The notes: a model not told the origin generated them from the sequence alone. DNA of 64,000 bases from Rhipidocladum racemiflorum (GCA_036346355.1 CM070572.1:11663001-11727000); one strand, 5' to 3'. Positions 22,771 through 37,400 are shown, numbered from the stretch's first letter. A program made the numbers and translations.

Positions 22771-25123
22771 ATGTCGTCAACCGACAAGCCCGCGGTCACC
22801 GCCGATATCAACACTGATGCTATAATCGCGCCTCAAATGGCCGATTTAACCCCTGAGCAACGGAAAGAAATCGAAGACCGAAAGGCGGCTCTGGAGGAAA
22901 TGATGTTACGGTGCTTCCAGAAAACACGCCGTGGCGTTACTCAAAAGATTGCACTCCCAAGCATCAACCCTATCGGAGATTCGTCATTTGAGTCGGTAAG
23001 CCGATACGCACCCGCTCAAGCCGATTTATCAAGTATGATCGAGCAATCTGTCCATCACGCATTGATTAATCAGTCATCGGCTCTAGTATCCACATTAAAG
23101 CCGATGATAGAAAATAGTGTGAAAACAATTGCTCAGGAATTAGCTGCGTCTGGAAGCCTGCTAGATCCACCACAAACCATCCCTACGTACCCAGTATATT
23201 CCATAACACCCAACACCAACACAGTAAACGTGTCGGCTCAAGCGCCTATTATGGTACCAACTCAACCTACGGTTTTGAAACCAAGCATACAGAAAGATGG
23301 ATTCACACACTACCATGGGCACACGGATGGGGCCAAGATAAGCGCATCAAATCAGTCAAATGGGCCCTCCAATAGCATCGGATTATCGGCTTATCAGCCG
23401 ATCGAAAAGGGACAGGTTCCGCAGTCACGGGGAAACGCAACCATGAAACAAGCGCCATATAGGGTGGTGCCGTACGTCGAACCTTTCGCGCCCGTACCCG
23501 ATGTATTAGGTTTTAATCATGATTATGACACAATGCCAAGACCTCCTGAGGCGCGATTTGGACAAAGACCCGAGTTTGCACTCGGGGGGCAGGGCACGAA
23601 CAATGAAAATTGGCAATGTCCGGCTGCACCACAAGCCGACAATGTTAATTGGGCAGAACAAATCGCCAATGTTTTAAGAGAACGATTCGGTTTACAGACC
23701 GGAGGAAGGGTAATCGGCTCTGAAAGCCGTATCCCGATTACATAGACCGAATGCCGTACCCCACAACTTTAGGATACCGGACTTTGCTAAATTCTCGGTG
23801 ATGATTCTGTTACCACAATTGAGCATATCGGACGGTTCACGGCTCAATGTGGGGAGGCTGCCTGATCCGATGGGTTAAAAATTAGATTGTTCCCTTTGTC
23901 ATTGTCTGGCACTGCATTCACTTGGTTCACAAATCTACCACCTAATTCAGTTCATATATGGAACGATTTAGAAAGCCGATTCCATGAGTACTTCTTTTCG
24001 GGAACTATGGAGCTCAGGATTTACGATCTTAGTTCAATCGAAATCTGGCGAATCGGTCTCTGATTATATCAAGAGGTTTCGGGGCGTACGGAATAGGTGC
24101 TACAGTGTAACCTTACCCGACGATCAATTGGCCGATCTAGCGTTCCAAGGATTAATCTCTCCATTGAAAGAAAAATTATCGGGCCAAGAGTTCCCCGACT
24201 TAGGCCACTTACTCCATCGCGTATCGGCCCATGAAAGCCGATATGCAGAAAATAAAGGATTTAAAGATAGATTTAAGCCAAACGGTAATGAGAAGGCCAA
24301 AGTAAACATGGTAGATTACAATTCAAGCGACACCTCCGAGGACGAAGCAGAAATAAACATAGCCGAGTGGACCAAGGGTTCTAAAAAGCCACTCGTATGC
24401 TCTCTGCTCAAACCGACGAAAAATAGGGCAGAAATCAAGTATTCATATGACGTGTCAAAATGTGACAAGATATTTGATTTATTACTGCAAGAAAAACTCA
24501 TAAAGTTGCCGGAGGGACACGTCATACCATCGACCGAGGAAATTAAGAAGCGAAGGTATTGCAAATGGCACCATTCGTTTTCACATAATACTAACGACTG
24601 CAATATTTTTCGACAACAGATTCAATCAGCCATCACTGATGGCAGGCTAAAATTTGCGGAAGAATCGGCTATGCAGATAGATATGAGCCCTTTTCAAGTC
24701 AACATGGTTCAATGTTCACGAAAAGAAAAGAGGCCTGCGGAAGAAGATAAGCCGACTAAAGGAATTGTATCACGAGACGAGACAGTACAGATTACTATCG
24801 GTTCTATACAAATAGAAGCCGATAGGAATGGACAAAACTCAAGAACGGTAAAACCAAGAGGGGACTTGGAGGTCGGTAAATGGTATCGGGCTGAGAAGGC
24901 TCCAAGAAAAGCCGATTTCAAACCAAAGCCGACCTTCTCACAACTCCTGGGGAAGTATGAAAGGATAAGTCGGAGGTGTGACACTCAACACCACCAGAAT
25001 CTTCATCGACTAAGGCAAAAGAGGGACGAGCGTTGGCGGCCAGATATGTCATGTCGGCCAACTACTGAAGAAGAGAAACATCGACAATGTCCCTTTTGGC
25101 GCTTCTTTGGGAGAAAGGGATGA
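22771..25123 (+). pseudogene. gag: gypsy Gag, frame-broken
   Basis: The natural start is probably ATG 22771 (MSSTDKPAV), just inside the element. The frame runs to a stop at 23745 and then resumes in another frame at about 23984-25123. The second part holds the retrotransposon gag core (GESVSDYIKRFRGVRNRCYS, then LADLAFQGLISPLKEKL) and a Cys/His segment (YCKWHHSFSHNTNDC) near 24555-24600. Between 23746 and 23983 the original frame has decayed. The product would form the virus-like particle; it cannot be made whole here. Confidence 0.8.
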
Positions 25124-25129
25124 CCTTAC

Positions 25130-28100
25130 CAACAGCTTGTGTCTTGTCCTATGCAACACTCATCTCAGATATCGGCCAAATCGATGCAGTAAAAGATAGG
25201 TTGTCTAGACCGATATACAATCATCCGGATATGAGAAGCGAGGGCCGATCCATGAAAGGTTGTCAACATCGAGCAAGGCGAGTCCTCCCAAATCGGGAAC
25301 TATCGGCTAACACAAGTAGAATGGAATCGACAACAGATGAGCAATTTAGCTGGAAAAATACGGCCGATAGAACCTAAACCTAGGTGGTGCCCCTGTGTCT
25401 CGTAAATCACAACGCAGAAGGCTTCTGATTGAAAACACAAGAAGAAAGGGAGGCCGAAAAGGAGAGCGAGAGGGATCGGATGTTCAACAAGTTAAGACCG
25501 GTACCAATTTTGAAAAAGGAGTGGAGAAAGAAGGAACAGATCGATAGTGATTCAGACCAGTCGATTGAATCTGGTTCTCCGATGATCCGAGATGATACGC
25601 CACCGATAGATATAAACATGGTATTCGCTCTACCTGCCGAGTTCAAAACCGAAGGATCGGCTGAAGAAGTGTTCGCCCAATTATGCCTCGGAGCACCAGA
25701 CGCTGTGTTCGAAAAGCCACAAGACATGCATCGGCATCTGAAACCATTATATCTGAAAGGGTATATTAATGGCCGACCGATATCTCGTATGTTGGTCGAT
25801 GGCGGGGCGACAGTCAATCTAATGCCGTTAAGTACTTTTAGAAAACTGGGTAAAGCCGATGAAGACTTGATCAAAACCAATATGGTGCTAAATGACTTCA
25901 CGGGAGACCCAACTGAGGCTAAAGGCGTAATGGTGTCAGAACTGACAGTCGGTAATAAAACTTTGCCAATCGCATTTTTGTGATTGAAGCCAAAGGCAAT
26001 TACAACGTGCTCCTCGGCGGGATCGATCCATGCCAATTCTTTGTATACCATCAACTATGCACCAAAAATTGGTGCGGTGGAACGATGATACAAGAGAAGT
26101 CGTCACGCCGACACATCGGCTCATATCGCCATGGCTAGCCCCGACACCAATTGGCCACACGAAGAAGCCGAATGTATATCGTGAAAGCCTTGGACAATTG
26201 CGATTTTATCTGCGTTGAGAAGTCGAGATTCAAGCCGATCAAGTTAGACCCAACACGTTTGATCGGACAGGCGAAGTAGTAAGAAGATGGAGCACAAGAC
26301 ACTAGCAAAACTGCAGGAAAAGGCAAGAAGCTATCGGCAAAAGAATACGAAGAAGTCATTGAGGATTTTGAAGAGGAAAGAAAAGGGTTAGGATTTACTT
26401 CTGCCGATTTGCTCGAAGAAGTCAACATTGGGGAAGGTGATGAAGGTGATAATAAAAGACCAACGTTTGTAAGTGCCAAACTAGAACCTAGTTATAAAGC
26501 AAAGTTGGTCGAAATACTTAAGAAATATAGAGATTGCTTCGCATGGGAGTACTACGAAATGCCAGGCTTAAGCCGACAGCTAGTTGAGCATCGGCTACCA
26601 ATAAAACCTGGGTATCGACCATTCAAACAAGACCTAGGCGATTTAATCCTACATTGTATGACGCTATAAAGGAAGAAGTAGGACGATTACTAGAAGCAAA
26701 GTTTATCCGGCCTTGCCGATACGCTGAATGGGTCTCAAACATCGTCCCTGCAAAAAAGAAAAATGGCAAACTTAGGGTATGTGTCGATTTTAGAGATTTA
26801 AACAAAGCTACACCAAAGACGAGTACCGATGCCTATAGCCGATATGCTTATCGATGTCAGCATCTGGGAATAAAATCATAAGCTTTTTGGACGGAACGCC
26901 GGATACAATCAGATATTCATGGCCGGCCGATATACCCAAGACGGCTTTCGGATGTCCGGAGCTTTGGGGCTATATGAGTGGAAAGTTATGACCTTCGGTT
27001 TAAAAAATGCCGGTGCTACTTATCAACGGGCCATGAACCATATTTTCCATGATTTGATCGGCAATACCGTGGAAATATACATTGACGACGTAGTGGTAAA
27101 ATCCAAAGAAGATCGGCAACATCTAGCCGATCTGAAAAGATGTTCGAAAACACAAGGTTGCATGGGTTAAAAATGAACCCTCTCAAATGTGCTTTGAAGT
27201 ATCGGCTGGACAATTTCTTGGGTTTACGGTGCATGAAGGAGGAATTGAAGTAAACCAAGCCAAAGTGAAAGCCATAGCCGATACTAAACCACCGAGCAAG
27301 CAAAAGGGAGTTGCGGTATTGATTGGAAAAATCAACTACTTGCGACGTTTCATCTCAAACTTGTCGTATGCATTCGTGCCTTCACACCGCTCTTGAAGAA
27401 TAAAGACAACCAAGAGTTCAAATGGGAAGTCGATCAACAAAAAGCCTTCGACGACATAAAAAGTTATCGATGAGTCCACCAAGATTAATCACGCCAAAAC
27501 ATGGTATACCTTTTAGACTATATATATCGGCCGAAGGTGATTCGATTGGGGCGCTTTTAACACAAGAAGCCAGATAAAAAGGAGCGAGCAATATTTTACT
27601 TAAGCCGACGTCTTTTAGATACGAGGTATCCCCTTGTAGAAAAATTATGTTTATCATTGTATTTTGCTTGCACCAAGTTAAGACATTATATGTCAAGCTT
27701 CCAAATGCGTTATAATATGCAAAACCGATGTAGTTAAGTACATATTATCGGCGCCAATCCTACGGGTCGGCTTGGTAAATGGGCATACGCCTTAACAGAG
27801 TTCGAGTTAACCTATGAGTCGGCTAAATCTGTGAAAGGACAAAGTGTGGCCGATTTTATCACGAAGTGAAACATTAGTAGGAACAACTAGTGTAACTCCT
27901 TGGCGACTATATTTTGATGGATCTGCTTGCCAAGAAGGCGAAGGCATCGGTGTGATACTAGTTTCACCTAGGAAACAGGAGTATGACTTCATGTATCGGC
28001 TAAATAGCCGATGTTCAAATAATCAAGCGAGAATCTGAAGCGTTGCTAAAGGGTCTACAATTGTTAGATAGCATCGGAGTGAAAGACGTCGAAGCTTTTG

Positions 28101-29604
28101 GAGACTCGATGTTAATTGTACAAAGAAGTCAAAGGAGAATACCGATGCAATGATGATGCGCTAACTCAAGATTTGCATCAATGCCTCCAGATCATCGAGA
28201 TGTTCACTACATTTTCTATAAAACATATCCCCAGAGAAGCTAATAATAAAGCAAACCAATTGGCACAATGTGCATCAGGGTACAAGATTGAAAGTCGACA
28301 GGGACCAATCGAGCTAAACGTTTGGCCGATTTTATGTGTTCACCCTGTCGACTGGAGAACAGAGATAAGGGACTATTTGTCAGATCCAGCCAAGCCGACC
28401 GAGCAGAAGGTCAGGCGCAAAGCACTCAAATATGTTCTACTAGAAGACGTATTGTACTTTCGGACTATGGAAGGTTTGTTATTAAGATGTCTGGGAACCG
28501 AGGAAGCCAAAGTGGCGATGGGTGAAGTCCATGAAGGCATTTGTGGGTCACATCAATCGGCCCATAAGATGAAATGGATATTGAGGCGAACAGGATATTT
28601 TTGGCCGACGATGTTAGAAGACTGCTTCAAATATTATAAAGGATGCCAAACGTGCCAAAAGTTTGGTAACATACAGTCAGCACCAGCATCGACTTTGCAT
28701 CCGATCATCAAGCCATGGCCATTTAGGGGATGGGGTATAGACGTAATCGGCCAAATATTTCCGTCATCCAGCAAAGGACATAAATTCATCCTTGCAGCCA
28801 CAGATTATTTCTCAAAATGGGTTGAGGCTGTACCACTCAAGAAGGTTACTAGTAAAGAACTGATCGACTTTGTAAATGAACACATCATCCATCGGTTTGG
28901 AATTCCACAGACGATTACTACTGATCAAGGGACTGTGTTCATGTCCAACGAGTTCAAAGGTTTTGCGAAAAGTCTTGGGATAAAATTACTCAACTCTTCC
29001 CCTTATTACGCTCAGGCCAACGGACAGGCCGAGTCGTCAAACAAGACATTGATAAAACTGATAAGAAGAAAAATTGAGGAAGAGCCAAGGAAATGGCATT
29101 CAACGTTATCAGAAGCTTTATGGGCTTATCGGCTATCTCATCACGGATCAACTAAATTGTCACCCTTTCAGTTGGTATACGGACAAGAAGCCGTTTTGCC
29201 CGTTGAAATCAACATCGGCTCAATAAGGCTACACGAGCAAGACAAGGTATCAGCCGATGAATACAAACAGGCGATGCTTGACAATCTAGATGATTTGGTG
29301 AACTAAGGCCGATCACACTAGATCGGCTTAAAAGGATAAAGAGAGGTTGCCAGTCGCATAATAAAAAGTAATTTCAAAGTCGTTCAATCAAGCCGATTTG
29401 GTATGGAAAACCGTGTTGCCGATTGGGTCTAAGGATAATCGATTTGGCAAATGGTCGTCAACATGGGAAGGGCCTTATAAGATCAATCGGCCGATTGACG
29501 GGAATTCGTATATACTGGAGTCCTTAGACGGATTCATACTACCTAAAGCAATCAACGGAAAATATTTAAAGGCGTATTACCCCAGCATATGGGTTGGGTC
29601 TTGA
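25130..29604 (+). pseudogene. pol: gypsy Pol (PR, RT, RNase H, integrase), frame-broken
   Basis: Aspartic protease: VDGGATVNLMP near 25795-25830 in the frame 25429-25983. RT: KKNGKLRVCVDFRDLNKATP near 26755-26815, active site YIDD at 27078-27089, then FLGFTVHEGGIEVN near 27215. The extra RNase H: WRLYFDGSACQEGEGIGV near 27900-27955. Integrase: HHCC zinc domain near 28530-28660, catalytic D in GIDVIG (about 28735), D in TDQGTVF (about 28922) and E in NGQAESSNK (about 29022), all inside the long frame 28116-29306. A C-terminal segment occupies 29398-29604. Several frameshifts (near 26640, 26875, 27170, 27400-27900) separate the domains, so no full Pol can be produced. Confidence 0.85.
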
Positions 29605-29767
29605 CCACAAAGAGAGCATCAAGAATCAATACCAAAGCACGTGCATATAAAATCGGTGGCACGACCGATCGAAACAGATTCAGACCATCACGAATTAAAA
29701 CATTGTTCACAAAAATCGGCCACATAAGCCAACATGATTAGCAGTTCCAGCATGCAAGTTAAAAACA

Positions 29768-32632
29768 TTACAGCCCTGATCCGGGCAAGTGGGCTCCTAG
29801 ACCCGACAAAGCCGCCGCCTTCCCAATGGTAGTCTGGATATCGCCAACAAGCTTGTCATCAGCCTTCGCGTCACCCGGAATCGGGATCACTTTGGCCGAT
29901 TGAGTCTTCACCTGAGCAAAGACTTCGCCAATCTGTTTTTTCTTGGCTACCAAAGAAGAAGCCGATTCAGTATTCTTGGATTGGCAATCGGCTAGATCCT
30001 TGGTCACTAGGGCTAGTTGCTCCTCCAACTTGGCCTTGGCCGTCTCCAACTCTTGAGCTCTGCCTTTGCCCAGCTTTAAGACGGCGGTACTTTGGTCATA
30101 GTCCCTTTTCAGAAGCTTCGCGTTAACCACCAGATCATCCAAGACCTTCTGATCGGCCTTTTGTGCTTCCCTCCGGGCAATTCTGGATCTGGCCGCTTCC
30201 ACCGCCTCCCTTCTACTATCCAGGTGACAGACGTCCAGGAGAGCATTCATTGCTTCTTGAGGGAGATCGGCTTGGACGGTTGCCATTGCATTCCTGAGCG
30301 ATTGGGTGTTTTCCAAAAGTCTCGCCTCGGGTTGCATAACCTCATGAAGAAGACGGTTAAGTCTTTCCTGCATGCCTGGCTCGGAACAAAGAAATGACGC
30401 AGAATGGAAGCATCAAGGATTCGCCTAACGCCGGCCGGTAATCGTGCGTAGCTATCACCTCGTGGTCGCCAGGTCATCCAAAGTAAACCCGAGAAGGTTA
30501 GCGAGGATCGGTAGAGTCAGGAGATCGGCACAACAAGCTGCAGGTGATGGCACAGAGAAGCACCGGGACAAGCAGAAGGAAGGGCCGAAGATGTGCCTTG
30601 AAGATCGGCTATGACCCCTGCTACTTGCACCGAAGGCGATTGCTGAAAAAATAAAATGAAATGTTTAGAGTACTCGTCATAAGAACACTTTAAAAAAGGG
30701 AAGGGATCAAGATTACATCAGTAGCCGATTGCTCCGGAGAGTGATCGGCCGAAGGCTCAGCGGATCTAGGAGATGGCCTATTAGACCCCTCCTCCTCTCT
30801 AAAAATACCAAGAGTTAGCGTTGCCAAGAAAGAAAAAAAGGAAACGGAGCCGATATGGAGAAACATTACTCGGCGACGCTGGCTCGCTAAGTCCGACAAG
30901 GGCTGACCACGGATGCCCAAGTTACCCGGTATATCCGGTGGTACCCACCGATCGCCTGGCCGCCTGGCCGACTACTTCCAGAAAGTGCGATCGGATCGGC
31001 TCTTTGTTGTACCAACATCCGTAACAGTCCGTTCCTGCAAAAGAACGAGATTAGTAGAAGCCAATCGAAAAACGAACGAAAAAAGGATAAAACTCCGTAC
31101 CTCGGCCACCGATGAATTGGTATAACCCGAACTTTCACTTGAGCTGTGGTGGATGCTACCGTCGGTCTATGAAAATTAGGTAAGAATTGGGAAAGGATTG
31201 CCGATGGTGTCCTATCCATCAAAAGGTCATCAGATATCGAAGACCACCAGTTAGAAAATGCGCTTGACCGACGGTTATTTAGGATGAAATGGGGCATATG
31301 GACAATTTGGAATTCATCGTCAAGTTCAAGAACAACTTCGGCCGCTACCAGTTGGTCACTCAGTGCGGGGTTCGATACGCTCAAGGAGAGAGAAGCCGGG
31401 TATAGCTTGACCAAAGCCCAATCAAGCGAGCATAAATAGAAGGATGGTAGAACTCATATGATGGTTGGAAAGTTCGATTCCTGGAGTTCAAACCAACGTG
31501 GAAGATACATGGGGAAAGAAAGATTTTGTATAAATCCAGGGTCGACTGGGGCATCTGGCTACTATCAGCGGCCAAATGAAGAAAAGAAGGCCAAGGATAA
31601 TCAACCGCGTCAAGATAACTAAAGAAGTCATGTTGGCCAAAAGACGCACCGATCTAAGGTCGTGAAGAAGGAGAGGTATTTATGCATAGTCACAGGAGTA
31701 ATTTTTTGATCGCCGCCAGAACACATAATGAAGTTCTCTCAGTAGGATCGGCTAATTTGTATAAGTGGGGATTGTATCCTCCGTGTAATCTACACGAGCA
31801 AAACCCGATTGATCAATAGTTTGAGAAAGAAAGGATCGGCCGAACATACAAGACAACCAAGTTTGGATGAACCACAAGGGCCCCTATGTTGCCAACAACA
31901 AAATCAGCAAAACCAGAAAACAATCGGCTTCTGATAAAATGCATCGTTTGGAATACGGCACCCAGAAATAGCTTTCCTAATGCAAGGTGGCGACCCTCTA
32001 CCAGTTGTTCTGCCACTAGCTGATAAGTCTGGGTCGGGCCGAGAGAAGCGCCACAAAAAAAGAACCGATCCAACCAGAGGTTGAGGAAGGCTACGTGTTC
32101 TTCATCCGATACAGGCCCATTAACTTTGTTGTTATTTTGAATATATCTACGCCAGCCCCTTTCTTATGGGTTAGCTTATAGTGGGGCTTGCCACTAAAAG
32201 CCGACAACTGAGCTCTGCTGTCTAAGGCGACATAGCTGGGCGACGTCAAGGAGGGTTGGGCCGATTGGACCGGTCCTAAAAAGAAAAGCGTTGAAAGAAT
32301 CGGACCAGAAATAAGAAGCCGATGCTACCAAAGGCTCATTAGCTTCAGGGTTGGCCAAACTCAGGGGAAGACACTCGGCTATACCCAACCTCTCCCACTC
32401 CGCTCGTTTTTGGGCCGAGACTCTGATATACCATGACCGCCATCCCTTGAGAGCCGTGGGGCCAAGCGCGGAAGCTTTTGTCCCATTCTTTTATGTTATA
32501 GCCAGCGGCCGACAAGGGAAGCCTAGGGATTTCTTCGTTGATCACAGAATCGGACGTTACGGTTCCTATCGGTCCTAAGAAGAACTGATCGGAACTCTGA
32601 GGGATTGGTATAAATACCTGAGTTGGGTCCAT
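29768..32632 (-). pseudogene. antisense extra ORF with plant mobile domain and coiled coil
   Basis: On the strand opposite to gag-pol, from ATG 32632, broken frames encode a protein resembling the plant mobile domain (aminotransferase-like PMD) family. Landmarks are FWSDSFNAFLFRTGPIGPTL and LLDVAQL near 32230-32310, then FFFCGASLGPTQTYQLVAEQ and GRHLALGKLFLGAVF near 31960-32070. The last frame, 29768-30373, is a 201-residue lysine/glutamate-rich coiled coil. PMD proteins occur both as host genes and as captured ORFs in several transposon types. Antisense extra ORFs at this place are known in Tat-lineage elements. Frame changes near 32350, 32080-32190, 31420-31800 and 30500-30880 mean this copy is dead. 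The role of such ORFs is unknown. Confidence 0.7.
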
Positions 32633-32917
32633 AATAGCCGATCGGAGATGAAAGGGACTTGATGAGAAAAGGGGAAAGGCCGATCGCTATGCGTACGAGA
32701 GCCGAAGACGTGAAAATGACCATGGGGACCCCTATTTATACGACAAGAAAAGGAGGCGAACAAAGTGAACAATTGTGCATTTAAAACGCACCGAGATTTT
32801 CACTACGCTTAATGGGGTAGTTCGAAAAAGATTCTTCTGTAAAGCCGATACGAATGAAAAAGCCGATATATTCTTTTTGAAAGATAACAAATTATCTTCC
32901 AAAAACAGGGGGGCATA

Positions 32918-33530
32918 TGTTTGCACCAAAATTCTAAGCATGTATTAAAATCGGTCTGAAACGGAAACGGAAGGGTATTCGTATGGAAAGAAATCGGTAA
33001 ACGAATCGGAAAAGGAATCCGTTTCTAAAAAGGAAAGGAAATCAGATTAGAGGCCGATACGGACCGTGTCCATGTACAACTCGGATCGGCGGTGTGTTAT
33101 AAAAGGGAGACGTTAGTTTAAAATCAATCAATTTCAACTACACACATCTACTTTTTACAAGCTTTTTCTTTTACATTGTTTTAGCCTCATAGATCTCTTT
33201 GCAAGTCGACGGAATCAACATAGCTAAGATCGCCGATTGTTGATTTTAGCCGATTTCACCCAGGTTTGATCTCGCTTCGTTTTGTTGCGCATCGCCTTCT
33301 CGGCCGATTTTACCTTAGATCCTGATCAATCAAACGATTGATTTAGTTACCTCCTAATCGGTTCTTGCCGACTAGCGAAAAGCCGATAGATCCTTGTTTA
33401 TCGGCTTTGATCGAATTACAAACTCTACCTTGTCAATTTCAGGTCAAATTGACTGGCACGCTCTACAAATCCGGTGTTTGTCTTGTGTGTTTGAGGCTGA
33501 AAACCTTCCTTCACGTTTTTAGCGCGAACA
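32918..33530 (+). repeat. gypsy 3' LTR
   Basis: This 613-bp repeat matches 22119-22735. It carries its own TATA-like TTATAAAAGG near 33097 and points toward the uncharacterised gene whose leader starts about 200 bp downstream. The ORF at 33365-33550 is LTR sequence, not a gene. Confidence 0.9.
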
Positions 33531-33689
33531 ACTGCACAATTAGATCTTAAGCAATTGGGCTACATCGATAGTGGATCAGATCCACGGCACTGCTAATAGC
33601 AAAATGAATTTGTAAACACTACCGTTGGATAGTAGCTTTTGTCGCTAATAAATCCATAAGTATAAAAATAAATTTATATCCGCTCTCTC

Positions 33690-33839
33690 ATGGAGTAAAT
33701 CCCTCTGGGTTTGGGGTCCCGTTGCCACTCCGATCCCTCTCGCGGTCTCGCCGACTCGCCCCTCTCCAAGCGCGCCGCCGCCGCCCCTTCAAGCGCGCCG
33801 CCTCCCACCGCCCTCTGCATGCGCGCCGCTGGCCCGTAG
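33690..33839 (+). other. probable non-coding first exon of the uncharacterised gene
   Basis: This GC-rich stretch ends in a strong donor (GTAG followed by GTAAG at 33840). It holds a short upstream ORF (ATG 33819, six codons, stop at the exon end). The 5' boundary is not determined. Confidence 0.45.
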
Positions 33840-34404
33840 GTAAGAGCTCCCTCTGCTTGCTCCCTTCTCTCCTCGGAGAATTACAACCACAATTCCATGA
33901 CCAATGGGCAAAGCAATGGAACAGATGGAAGTGCCATTGATATACCTAATTGAAGATTCGGCGTTCATCAAAGAATTCAATCCATCCACTTGCACTTTTT
34001 TTGTGTGTGCATTAGCTATGCTGCATGTTCTTTGTGTGGATTGAGCTACTAGTAGTCCATTCATCTCCTGGCTTCTCCTCACAATTGAGCTCACTTTCAT
34101 TCAGTTGGGTGAAACTGCAGCAGTAACAGCAGGGGAACACAGCAATTTTTGCAGATACCATCCAAGGTGCGGGTACAGTTTATTTTCCAAATTTTTAGGG
34201 GTTCAACTGAACCTCCATGCCCCATGTTAAGTTCGCCCCTGGCTGTTCACTTCAGCCGTTCTGTGGTGTCTGCATATTTTCCAAATTTTTGTACCAATTG
34301 TTGACATAATTTCGCTAGATGCTTAACAATCTTTATGTGTGACAAGATGTATATGCATTTGATCCAGGACTTTTGGGAACTCCGAACCTAGTTACGGCAT
34401 TGGC

Positions 34405-37400
34405 ATGGAAGGATTCCGTGATGATCATAGCACATACCATCAATCTGAGGCTTCTGAGCAACACTCTGGTCGCGCCTCTGATTCAGTTGAGGATGCAATA
34501 TCTGACGAGGTGCTGCCCCTGCTGACACTGAGCTATATTATAGGCTTTGAAATTTCATATGTTCTTGTTTGCTTGCCTGGCAAATTTCATTCAACATTGT
34601 TGCAGGCCATGCGCTCATGTTTTCAATGAAACTGTTCCAAATTCCTTATTCCTTTGAACACTTGATCACTTTATAAGATGCACGAACTATATATTTCCCT
34701 TCTTTCTTAGTCTGTTGCTAGTAAACGTAACCGACATCATCTCACATGGTTGATTAATATTACAACTTTCCACTTGTAGCAGCATATGAATGCTTGCTCA
34801 ACATGTGTCCTCATCTTTCATTGTATATCAACAGGATGTTGTTGCACAAACAAGACTCTCATTTGCTTGTGCTGCTTCAAAACAAAGAGAGAAGGATAAC
34901 AGAATGGTGGACCAGCATGAATCAGCTGTCTGGGATGAAGTTCTGGAAGAAGCTGATGAGTTAGCCTATGTGCATAAAGATCCTCTTAGTGTCTCATTCC
35001 TATCTGCGGGAACAAGCAAACGTATGTTGCTGTATCTCCACTTCTCCTTAAATATATCACTGCATCTCCTGTTATGCGGATCATGTAGATTCTGATATTT
35101 CTTATGAACAAAGGAAGACTTTAATCTGTAAATGCTTTGTTCAATTACTTTTCCTGGTGAATATCCTATATGAAGTGTTATCTTTTTCTCCACTGATGCA
35201 GGGAGCAAATGTAACAGGCCCAGATTCTCAATACGTGGATCCAATTCTGTTGCGTTAAATGTAAAGACTGAAAAGTCGTACATTGGAGAGCAGGAAGTTT
35301 CATCAGGAAGGCCACCTACTAAAGCTTCACAAAGTATGATGGCTGAGCTGTTGGAAAATATCAACGAAGAAACTGAAGATTTGCCCTCAGAGTTTGCCCG
35401 TCCAATCAAGAAGGCAAATATTTCAGTTGCTGAACTTCTTGAAGATCTACAGGATAGAAGTGGATCTTCTGTTGGGACATCATTTTCGGTGCGTATTTTG
35501 TGGTGCTGTTTTATTGTTTGCAGTTCTTAGACAACAATTAGCTTGTCTCTGGATATTTCAATGCAGTTGCACCAACACACCAGAGGTAAGGAAGGGAAGC
35601 CGAATATTCCTACTTCTGGGAAGAAAATACTAGCTCTTCTAGGTCAGAGGAATCTTGACGGTGAAGACCCCTTGGAGCATGTAATTGGTGAAACATCTAG
35701 CGAGGAGGAAGTATGTTGTTAACATAACCACTGTTATTAGTAATTGCTCAGTTGGCCTATTCAACATGATACTTTTCTCCTGCAATAGGACATTGTTCAA
35801 AACCACTTGACTTTAGTGAATAAAGATGTGAAGGGGCAAACTATGGCTGACCTATTCCAAGAAGCTTTTAATGCAGCAAACATGGAGGGTACTGCACTTC
35901 CCATGAGATCAACTGGGTATAATAACCCTGATAATTCTTTTCCAAATGACCATTCAAATATCTCTGGATGTTCTGCTTATTTTATTTGTTTTGCTCTGTG
36001 GCAGAGCTGGTTATTATGGAAGGATGCAACAGATTATGCAGATGGAAAAAGATAGGCATGCTGAGTTCTTAAGACAGTATAACAGAGAGCAAGATTATTT
36101 AGGTGGTCCTTAATTAGTTATTGTGAACTTGTATGGTTATGCTACTAGTAGCAGTTTTTACTACTTATATGTTCATAAATAGGCTTCATCAGTGCGTATC
36201 CACATATTGCTGAAGTAGTGACTTCATATTTCTAGGTGATTCAAAGGGAGTTACTGTTCAAATTTTGTCGAGGTCCTTGGAAGGAAAGCTAACAGTCTGC
36301 CACTGCTTGTTCAAGGAAAGGAGTAATGTCCGTGCTTCATCTTTCAAAAACTCTTATTTGCTTTCATGTATTTGATCTTTGCAGCAATGGTCTTCAATTA
36401 ACATTTTGCTATTCATACTACTAAGTTGAGCTAATATTTTCCAAGAAAATAGATAATGCTGTGTGCTGTAAATGATGCCTGTTGGATAAATTTCCTCGTG
36501 GGGATTGGTTGCCACTTGCCAACTATGTGGTGCTCAAACATTTAAGATGGCAATATTGTGTTACCTTTAGAGTTCTTTTCTTTTTGTTATTGAGACAAAA
36601 AATTATCCTTTGTCAGAGACAAGTTCTAACAAATCTCACGCAATACTCAAATGCTATTTTCTAGCATTTTGTGCCAGTGATGTTTTTATATATGGTACTT
36701 GTGTTTCCTGCAGTTTCCCATTACAAGCAAAGTCTCAACAGATAGTGACATGGATGACAGCAGCATTAAGAGGACCATTATCTTCAGTCCCAAGATATGT
36801 GACAACGTGGATCTTGTAGAAGGAAACATAATTCACATTTACCCACCATGGTATGCTTCTTGTAATTCATTTCTTTATTTTCTTTCCCAACTTCATTGTG
36901 TGAACCCAATTTTTTTGTTTCAAGAGTGAGTCTGTTGTAGGCTTGTAGCTATAATGCTAGACTGGTTTTGCTCAGAAGAATGGAGATTTTTATTTGACAA
37001 AAGACATCATGAATCAATACTCACCAAGGATGAAAAATGAGGGAAATGCTTCTATGCCCTACTAAAAGTAGTAGTGTAGTGTTGAGGGACAGACTATTAC
37101 CAACCCATTAGCATAGTTATGGCGTCGCCTTGTCGTCCTGGCGCTGCTGGCTGGGTGATGTGGGTGCTCCCCTTGCCTTGGAGATCTTGGACGACAAGCT
37201 TGACTGATCCTTAAACTCTAGCCACCGCCGCCTTCAACCGTAGCTGCCGCCCCTGATTGCGCCGGCCACCGAGCAGCTCCCCTCCGTCCTCCTCTCCCTC
37301 CGGCATCGTGTTCCTTTCAAGCTCGGTAGAGGACGATGAGCTCGGCGCTCCTTCAATCCTAGCCGTCGCCCCTGATTGCGCCGGCCACCGAGGAGCTCCC

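Larger units (their letters stand above)
22119..33530 (+). mobile_element. Ty3/gypsy LTR retrotransposon, Tat-type, 11.4 kb
   Basis: LTRs of about 615 bp (22119-22735 and 32918-33530) start TGTTTGCACC and end GCGCGAACA. The 5-bp ACTGC flanks both sides (22114-22118, 33531-33535). Internal order is gag, protease, reverse transcriptase, RNase H, integrase, which is gypsy order. An additional RNase H of the YFDGSACQEGEGIGV type after RT, and an extra ORF on the opposite strand between integrase and the 3' LTR, are both hallmarks of the Tat lineage. A purine tract (AAAACAGGGGGG, about 32903-32914) precedes the 3' LTR. The LTRs differ at roughly 25 positions, clearly more than in the nearby copia element, so this copy is older. 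Pol is frame-broken. Confidence 0.9.
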